DNA of 64,000 nucleotides from Variovorax sp. V93 (GTDB lineage: Bacteria > Pseudomonadota > Gammaproteobacteria > Burkholderiales > Burkholderiaceae_C), in contig NZ_AP028669.1 of NCBI RefSeq assembly GCF_041154485.1, positions 2,790,001 through 2,854,000 on the forward strand. The letters run 5' to 3'. The notes beneath the pieces were generated by a model that saw only the letters and a list, made by a program, of their open reading frames with translations, was not told where the DNA came from and did no database searches. A program made the position numbers and the translations under genes. Below, piece after piece: positions 57,367-64,000 of this stretch. Position 1 is the first letter of the stretch. The number at the start of each line of letters is the position of its first letter.

Positions 57367-58578
57367 ATGAATCCCCTGCTTTCCCGGTTGCAACCCTATC
57401 CCTTCGAGCGGCTGAAGCAACTGTTCGCGGGCGTCACGCCCAACCCCGAGTTCTCAGCCATCAGCCTGGGCATCGGCGAACCCAAGCACGCCACGCCGGG
57501 CTTCATCAAGGACGCCCTGAGCGCCAACCTCGGCGCGCTGGCCGCCTACCCGGCGACCGCGGGCGACCTGGCTCTGCGCAGCGCCTTCACCGACTGGCTG
57601 AAAACCCGCTACAGCCTCACCCTCGACCCGGCCACGCAGGTGCTGCCTGTCAATGGTTCGCGGGAAGCCCTGTTCTCGTTGGCGCAGACCGTGGTCGACC
57701 CCACCGCCTCGCCGCAGCCGGTGGTGATGTCGCCCAATCCGTTCTATCAGATCTACGAGGGCGCGGCCCTGCTTTCGGGCGCCGAGCCGTACTACGTGGC
57801 CAGCGTGCCGGCACGCAATTTCGCGGTCGCCTGGGACAGCGTGCCCGAGGCCGTCTGGGCCCGCACGCAGCTGGTGTTCGTCTGCTCGCCGGGCAACCCG
57901 ACGGGTGCGGTGATGTCGCTGGACGAATGGAAAAGGCTCTTCGATCTGTCGGACCGCCACGGTTTCGTGATTGCCGCGGACGAGTGCTACAGCGAAATCT
58001 ACTTCCGCGACGAGCCCCCGCTCAGCGGCCTCGAGGCCTCGGTGAAGCTCGGCCGGCCCGACTTCCGGAACCTGATTGCGCTGACCTCGCTGTCCAAGCG
58101 CAGCAACGTGCCCGGCCTGCGCAGCGGCTTCGTGGCGGGCGACGCGGCCATCATCAAGAAGTTCCTGCTTTATCGCACCTATCACGGCAGCGCCATGAGC
58201 GGCGCCGTGGCCGCGGCCAGCATCGCAGCCTGGGGCGACGAGTCCCATGTGGTGGACAACCGCGCCCAGTACCGCGCCAAGTTCGCGGCCGTCACGCCGC
58301 TGCTCGAAACCGTGCTCGACGTGCGCCTGCCCGATGCCAGCTTCTACCTCTGGGCCGGCATTCCCGAAGTGTGGGCTGGCGACGACGAAGCCTTCGCCCG
58401 CGCGCTCTACGCTCAATACAATGTGACGGTCCTGCCGGGGAGCTATCTGGCGCGAGAGACCGCCCACGGCGCCAACCCCGGCCGCGGCCGCATCCGCATG
58501 GCACTGGTGGCCGAAACAGCCGAATGCGTGGAGGCCGCCCAGCGCATCGTCCGCTTCTGCAAGGACGCCCGCCGCTGA
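57367..58578 (+). CDS. dapC: Succinyldiaminopimelate transaminase
   Basis: The 403-aa protein is a class I/II aminotransferase with [23 protein letters not shown] and the PLP-Lys region [19 protein letters not shown]. DapC makes N-succinyl-L,L-diaminopimelate on the lysine/peptidoglycan route. Its placement directly upstream of dapD, with dapE further on, supports the name. Confidence 0.94.
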   Translation: MNPLLSRLQPYPFERLKQLFAGVTPNPEFSAISLGIGEPKHATPGFIKDALSANLGALAAYPATAGDLALRSAFTDWLKTRYSLTLDPATQVLPVNGSREALFSLAQTVVDPTASPQPVVMSPNPFYQIYEGAALLSGAEPYYVASVPARNFAVAWDSVPEAVWARTQLVFVCSPGNPTGAVMSLDEWKRLFDLSDRHGFVIAADECYSEIYFRDEPPLSGLEASVKLGRPDFRNLIALTSLSKRSNVPGLRSGFVAGDAAIIKKFLLYRTYHGSAMSGAVAAASIAAWGDESHVVDNRAQYRAKFAAVTPLLETVLDVRLPDASFYLWAGIPEVWAGDDEAFARALYAQYNVTVLPGSYLARETAHGANPGRGRIRMALVAETAECVEAAQRIVRFCKDARR

Positions 58579-58622
58579 TCCGCTTTTCCGCCCGCACCCA
58601 TTTTTCACACGAGACTTTCTCC

Positions 58623-59456
<834 letters not shown>

Positions 59457-59490
59457 TCGAGAAAACAACAGCACCCGAGGAGAGAGACCG

Positions 59491-60639
59491 ATGAACATGA
59501 TGGAGCGGATTCTTCGTTTGATGGCCGAGCGCAAGGCCTCCGACATCTACCTCTCGGCGCACTCCCCGGTGCTGATCCGCCTCAACGGCACCTGCGTGCC
59601 GATCAATGCCCAGGTGCTGCCGGCGGCCGCGCCGCTCGCGCTGCTGGCCGAGGTGGTGCCCGAAGCCCGCATCCAGGAGCTGGAGCGAACAGGCGAACTC
59701 AACATGGCCGTGATGCTCGAGGGCGCCGGCAACTACCGCATCAGCGCCATGCGCCAGCGCGGCAGCTATGCGGTGGTGGTGCGGCACATCGCCTCGACCA
59801 TTCCGAGCTTTGCCGACCTGAACCTGCCCGACATCCTCAAGACGCTCATCATGGAGAAGCGCGGCCTGATCCTGATGGTGGGCGCGACCGGCGCGGGCAA
59901 GACCACCACGCTGGCCTCGATGCTCGACTACCGCAACGAGCACGCCACGGGCCACATCCTCACGGTGGAAGAACCCATCGAGTTCACCTACACCAACAAG
60001 AAGTCGCTGGTGAACCAGCGCGACGTGGGCAGCGACACCGAGTCGCTGCAGGTCGCGCTCAAGAACGCGCTGCGCCAGGCGCCCGACGTGATCCAGATCG
60101 GCGAGATCCGCGACCGCGAAACCATGACGGCCGCCATCGCCTATGCGCAGTCGGGCCACCTGTGCGTGGCCACGCTGCATGCCAATAACAGCTACCGCGC
60201 GCTCAACCGCATCCTGAGCTTCTTCCCGGTCGAGGTGCGCCCCACGCTGCTGGGCGACCTGGGATCGGCGCTGCGCGCCATCGTGTCGCAGCGGCTGCTG
60301 CGCACGCCCACCGGCGGCCGCGTGCCGGCGCTCGAGGTCATGCTCAACACGGCCCTGGTGGCCGAGCTGATCGAAAAGGGCGATTTCTCCGCCGTCAAGG
60401 AAGCCATGGAGCAGTCGATGGCCGAAGGCTCGCAGACCTTCGAGGAAGACATTGCCCGCCTCATCACCGAAGAGCGCGTGACGCGCGAGGAAGGCCTGGC
60501 CCAGGCCGACTCGCCCACCAACCTGATGTGGCGGCTGCAGAACCGCGCCGCGCCCAAGCAGAAGACCGAAGACCGCAACCTGACGGACCAGGTCGACGAA
60601 CCTACTTTCACCGACATCACGCTCGACGTGAAGTTCTGA
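59491..60639 (+). CDS. pilU: PilU-type twitching ATPase
   Basis: The 382-aa protein is a type IV pilus retraction ATPase with Walker [15 protein letters not shown], the Asp box EEPIEFTY and His box [12 protein letters not shown]. At 382 aa and with an extended C-terminus ([11 protein letters not shown]) it is PilU rather than PilT (about 345 aa). PilU assists PilT in pilus retraction. It lies between dapD and dapE with 34 and 16 nt gaps, on the same strand, far from other pil genes in this window. Confidence 0.92.
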   Translation: MNMMERILRLMAERKASDIYLSAHSPVLIRLNGTCVPINAQVLPAAAPLALLAEVVPEARIQELERTGELNMAVMLEGAGNYRISAMRQRGSYAVVVRHIASTIPSFADLNLPDILKTLIMEKRGLILMVGATGAGKTTTLASMLDYRNEHATGHILTVEEPIEFTYTNKKSLVNQRDVGSDTESLQVALKNALRQAPDVIQIGEIRDRETMTAAIAYAQSGHLCVATLHANNSYRALNRILSFFPVEVRPTLLGDLGSALRAIVSQRLLRTPTGGRVPALEVMLNTALVAELIEKGDFSAVKEAMEQSMAEGSQTFEEDIARLITEERVTREEGLAQADSPTNLMWRLQNRAAPKQKTEDRNLTDQVDEPTFTDITLDVKF

Positions 60640-60655
60640 ACACAGCCTTCCCCCG

Positions 60656-61831
60656 ATGTCCCGTACCCTCCAGCTCGCCGAACAACTCATCTCGCGCCCC
60701 TCGGTCACCCCCGACGATGCGGGCTGCCAACAGATCCTCGGCGAACGGCTGGCACGGTTGGGCTTCACGCTCGAAACCATCGAAAGCGGCCCGCCCGATT
60801 TCCGCGTGACCAACCTGTGGGCGGTGCGCCGCCCGGCCGGCAGTGCGCCGACGAAGACGCTGGTGTTCGCGGGCCACACCGACGTGGTGCCCACGGGGCC
60901 GGTCGAGCAGTGGACCAGCCACCCGTTCACGCCCACCCACCGCGGCGGCAAGCTCTATGGCCGCGGCGCGTGCGACATGAAGACATCGGTCGCGGCCTTC
61001 GTGGTCTCGATCGAGGAGTTCCTTGCGGCCACGCCCGATCCCAGGCTCACGCTCGCGCTGCTGCTCACCAGCGACGAGGAAGGCCCGGGCGTCGACGGCA
61101 CCGTCGTCGTCTGCAACGCGCTGGCTGCGCGCGGCGAAACCATCGACTACTGCATCGTCGGCGAGCCTACGGCCGTCGAGCGCTGCGGCGACATGATCAA
61201 GAACGGCCGCCGCGGCACCATGAGCGGCAAGCTCACGGTCCACGGTGTACAGGGCCACATCGCCTACCCGCACCTCGCGAAAAACCCGGTGCATGCCGTG
61301 GCGCCCGCGCTGGCGGAACTGGTGGCCATCAACGCCGCGGGCGGCTGGGATGCAGGCAGCGCCTACTTCCAGCCCACCAGCTGGCAGATCAGCAACTTTC
61401 ATGCAGGCACCGGCGCGAGCAACGTGATTCCGGGCAGCGCGGTCATCGACTTCAACTTCCGCTTCTCGACCGAATCCACGCCCGAGTCGCTGCAGAAGCG
61501 CGTGCATGCGGTGCTCGATGCGCACGGCGTGGACTGCACGCTCGCCTGGACCATCGGCGGCCTGCCCTTCCTCACGACGCCCGGCGAACTCGTCACCGCC
61601 GTGCAGGCGGCCATTGCCGATGAAACCGGCATCGCCACCGAGCTCTCGACCAGCGGCGGCACCAGCGATGCGCGCTTCATCGCCAAGATCTGCAAGCAGG
61701 TGGTCGAGCTCGGCCCGGTCAACGCCAGCATCCACAAGATCGACGAGCACATCGACGTGGCCGAGATCGAGACACTCAAGAACATCTACAAGCGCACCCT
61801 GGAGCGCCTCGAAGCGTCGCTCGCCCGATGA
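60656..61831 (+). CDS. dapE: Succinyl-diaminopimelate desuccinylase
   Basis: The 391-aa protein is an M20 metallohydrolase with metal ligands in [22 protein letters not shown] and DEEGPGVDG, and the Dap[20 protein letters not shown] start. It releases L,L-diaminopimelate. It ends in an ATGA overlap with prmB. Confidence 0.96.
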   Translation: MSRTLQLAEQLISRPSVTPDDAGCQQILGERLARLGFTLETIESGPPDFRVTNLWAVRRPAGSAPTKTLVFAGHTDVVPTGPVEQWTSHPFTPTHRGGKLYGRGACDMKTSVAAFVVSIEEFLAATPDPRLTLALLLTSDEEGPGVDGTVVVCNALAARGETIDYCIVGEPTAVERCGDMIKNGRRGTMSGKLTVHGVQGHIAYPHLAKNPVHAVAPALAELVAINAAGGWDAGSAYFQPTSWQISNFHAGTGASNVIPGSAVIDFNFRFSTESTPESLQKRVHAVLDAHGVDCTLAWTIGGLPFLTTPGELVTAVQAAIADETGIATELSTSGGTSDARFIAKICKQVVELGPVNASIHKIDEHIDVAEIETLKNIYKRTLERLEASLAR

Positions 61832-62709
61832 GCACCGTTATCGAGCTGATCGAGGCCGGCGCCAAACGGCTGGAAGAAGCCGGCGTTGCCTTCGGCCACG
61901 GCACGGCCAACGCCTTCGACGAAGCCGCCTGGCTGGTGCTGTGGCGCCTGAAGCTGCCGCTGGACGACATCGATGCCGTGGCCGACAAGGCCGTCTCGCC
62001 GGCCGACGCCGGCAAGGTCGCCGCGCTGCTCGACGAACGCATCGCCACGCGCAAGCCCGCCGCCTATCTCACCAAGGAAGCGTGGCTGCAGGGCGTGCCT
62101 TTCTACGTGGACGAGCGCGCCATCGTGCCGCGCAGCTTCATCGCGGAGCTGATCGCCGACGGCAGCATCGACTACTGGCTCGGCGAGCACACGCAGCGCG
62201 TGCTCGACCTGTGCACCGGCAACGGCAGCCTCGCCATCCTCGCGGCCATGACCTATCCGGACACCACGGTCGATGCCGCCGACCTGTCGGCCGAGGCGCT
62301 CGAGGTGGCTGCCATCAACGTCACCCGGCACCAGCTCGATGCACGCATCAGGCTGGTCGAATCCGACGGCCTCGCCAACCTGCCCGGCCCCTACGACCTG
62401 GTGCTGTGCAACCCGCCCTACGTGAACAGCGCGAGCATGGCCGCCCTACCCGCCGAATACCGCGCCGAGCCCGAACTGGCGCTGGCCGGCGGCGCCGACG
62501 GCATGGACTTCGTGCGCCAGCTGTTTGCCGAGGCGCCTTCGCGCATGAGCGAAGAAGCCGTGCTGGTACTGGAGATCGGCAACGAGCGCGAATACTTCGA
62601 AGCCGCCTTCCCGCAGCTTGAAGTCGTGTGGCTGGAAACCTCCGCAGGCGAGGACCAGGTCCTGCTCGTGACCCGAACCGCGCTGCTGGCCGGCGCCGGC
62701 GCGCGTTAG
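61828..62709 (+). CDS. prmB: Ribosomal protein L3 glutamine methyltransferase PrmB
   Basis: The 293-aa protein has the SAM-binding motif [16 protein letters not shown] and the N5-glutamine methyltransferase NPPY box ([14 protein letters not shown]). The N-terminal helical domain and [14 protein letters not shown] fit PrmB rather than PrmC or HemK. It methylates Gln150 of ribosomal protein L3 in E. coli. It is coupled to dapE by a 4-nt overlap. Confidence 0.94.
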   Translation: MSTVIELIEAGAKRLEEAGVAFGHGTANAFDEAAWLVLWRLKLPLDDIDAVADKAVSPADAGKVAALLDERIATRKPAAYLTKEAWLQGVPFYVDERAIVPRSFIAELIADGSIDYWLGEHTQRVLDLCTGNGSLAILAAMTYPDTTVDAADLSAEALEVAAINVTRHQLDARIRLVESDGLANLPGPYDLVLCNPPYVNSASMAALPAEYRAEPELALAGGADGMDFVRQLFAEAPSRMSEEAVLVLEIGNEREYFEAAFPQLEVVWLETSAGEDQVLLVTRTALLAGAGAR

Positions 62710-62824
62710 CTGCCGCCGCCGCGCCCCTTTTCCGCCGCTTTCCCGCAGCACGGCTGCGGCCTCCTTTTCCGGGTGGTGTCCTCCCCATTTGCCCCTTCGC
62801 GCCGGGCCGCCACGGGCCGGGCGG

Positions 62825-62830
62825 GATAAT
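62825..62830 (+). promoter_or_regulatory. Possible -10 box of the ABC-F gene
   Basis: GATAAT, followed by CGCCCC, lies 21 nt before the ATG at 62852, in the 142-nt gap after prmB. There is no clear -35. Confidence 0.35.
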
Positions 62831-62851
62831 CGCCCCTACGGTTCCTATTTC

Positions 62852-64000
62852 ATGATTACTCTCAAAAACGTCATTCTTCGCCGCAGCGCCAAGGTCCTGC
62901 TCGACGGCGCCACCGTCACCATCAATCCCGGTGAGAAGGTCGGCCTTGTCGGGCGCAATGGCGCCGGCAAGTCGACCCTGTTCGCGCTCTTCAACGGCTC
63001 GCTGCACGAAGACGGCGGCGACTTCTACGTGCCCAAGCAATGGCGCATGTCGCAGGTGGCGCAGGACATGCCCGAAACCGAGGAGTCGGCCACCGACTTC
63101 GTGGTGGGCGGCGACACCCGGCTGGCCGAGCTGCGCGCCTCGCTGGCGGCCATCGAGGCCGCCTACGAAGCCAACCCCGACGACGCCGACATCGGCATGG
63201 AACTGGCCCACGCCTACACCGACCTCGCCGACGCCGGCGAGCACGACGCGGTGCCGCGCGCGCAGGCGCTGGTGCTCGGGCTGGGCTTCAAGTCGCACGA
63301 GCTCGACGAGCCCGTCAACAGCTTCTCGGGCGGCTGGCGCATGCGCCTGCAGCTGGCGCGCGCGCTGATGTGCCCGAGCGACCTGCTGCTGCTCGACGAA
63401 CCCACCAACCACCTGGACCTGGATGCGCTGGTCTGGCTCGAAGCCTGGCTGCAGAAGTACGCCGGCACCATGATCGTCATCAGCCACGACCGCGAGTTCC
63501 TCGACGCCGTGACCGACGTCACGCTGCACATCGCCAACGCCCAGCTCACGCGCTACGGCGGCAACTACAGCAAGTTCGAGGACATGCGCGCGCTGCAGAT
63601 GGAACAGCAGCAGGTGGCCTTCTCCAAGCAGCAGGACAAGATTGCCCACCTGCAGAAGTTCATCGACCGCTTCAAGGCCAAGGCCAGCAAGGCCAAGCAG
63701 GCGCAAAGCCGCGTCAAGGCGCTGGAGCGCATGGAAAAGGTCGCGCCGCTCCTGGCCGAGGCCGACTTCACCTTCGAGTTCAAGGAGCCGGGCAACATCC
63801 CCAACCCGATGCTCTCGATCAGCAACGCGAGCTTCGGCTACGAGATCGAAGGCGAAGAGCCCAAGACCATCCTGCGCGGCGTCAGCCGCTCGGTGCTCGC
63901 GGGCCAGCGCATCGGCATCCTGGGCGCCAACGGCCAGGGCAAGTCGACGCTGGTGAAAACCATTGCGCGCGAAATGGGTGCGCTGGCCGGCCAGGTCACC
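62852..64000 (+). CDS. ABC-F ATPase (YheS/Uup-like), 3' end cut off
   Basis: The first 383 codons are seen; the gene is cut by the window end. It has two ATPase modules without membrane parts: Walker A GRNGAGKSTLFALF, signature SFSGGWRMRLQLARAL and Walker B LLLLDEPTNHLDLDAL, then a charged linker (KQQDKIAHLQKFIDRFKAKA) and the second Walker A GANGQGKSTL. ABC-F proteins bind the ribosomal E site and rescue stalled translation. The start and linker resemble YheS more than EttA. The second signature motif is beyond the window. Confidence 0.93.
   Translation, partial: MITLKNVILRRSAKVLLDGATVTINPGEKVGLVGRNGAGKSTLFALFNGSLHEDGGDFYVPKQWRMSQVAQDMPETEESATDFVVGGDTRLAELRASLAAIEAAYEANPDDADIGMELAHAYTDLADAGEHDAVPRAQALVLGLGFKSHELDEPVNSFSGGWRMRLQLARALMCPSDLLLLDEPTNHLDLDALVWLEAWLQKYAGTMIVISHDREFLDAVTDVTLHIANAQLTRYGGNYSKFEDMRALQMEQQQVAFSKQQDKIAHLQKFIDRFKAKASKAKQAQSRVKALERMEKVAPLLAEADFTFEFKEPGNIPNPMLSISNASFGYEIEGEEPKTILRGVSRSVLAGQRIGILGANGQGKSTLVKTIAREMGALAGQVT

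Overview
The window is chromosomal DNA of a high-GC betaproteobacterium. Gene content, order and protein sequences look like the Comamonadaceae (Burkholderiales), most like Variovorax. This is an inference from rimP-nusA-infB-rbfA-truB-typA, pepA next to lptFG, ratA/rnfH next to smpB, dapC-dapD-pilU-dapE, an orphan Bug-type binding protein and the codon bias. I saw no phage, IS element, CRISPR array or rRNA.

Bases 1-8.7 kb are an accessory, regulator-rich region: a cut-off HxlR regulator, an NTF2-like protein, a three-gene set (ferritin-like diiron protein, RidA-like protein, alpha/beta hydrolase) with a divergent LysR regulator, an orphan Bug (TctC) binding protein, and an AraC regulator ahead of an AlaX-like editing protein, an EamA exporter and an ArgE-like deacylase. 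From 8.8 to 12.7 kb lie guaB and guaA, separated by a Phd/PIN toxin-antitoxin pair with a repeated palindromic operator. From 12.9 to 17.1 kb are a DUF4124 protein, rnfH-ratA, smpB, and an ECF sigma/anti-sigma pair flanked by two paralogous Yx(FWY)xxD exported proteins.

From 17.1 to 26.4 kb the minus strand carries one long translation operon (rimP, nusA, infB, rbfA, truB, typA, eamA). From 26.5 to 33.3 kb are an MFS transporter and a yejABEF-type oligopeptide/microcin C ABC importer. The plus strand then has fabI and an exported minimal ATP-dependent DNA ligase. A large PLP amino-acid decarboxylase faces an nfeD/SPFH pair, followed by tRNA-Ser(GGA), a coiled-coil protein, a lone receiver domain, a branched-chain amino-acid binding lipoprotein, and the holC-pepA group divergent from lptF-lptG. 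Next come a short CbiX, CysB, an aminotransferase and a tiny DUF3309 protein.

From 49 to 64 kb are the helicase hrpA, an unusual soluble protein that joins a Clp-type AAA+ module to an FtsH-type M41 zinc protease, then argA, a LysE exporter, the lysine/DAP genes dapC, dapD and dapE with pilU inserted, prmB, and an ABC-F ATPase that runs off the end. The AAA+/M41 protein, with its structured leader and AT-rich palindrome, is the best candidate here for an uncharacterised system. The toxin-antitoxin operator array, the sigma-factor island and the diiron/RidA/hydrolase set come next.
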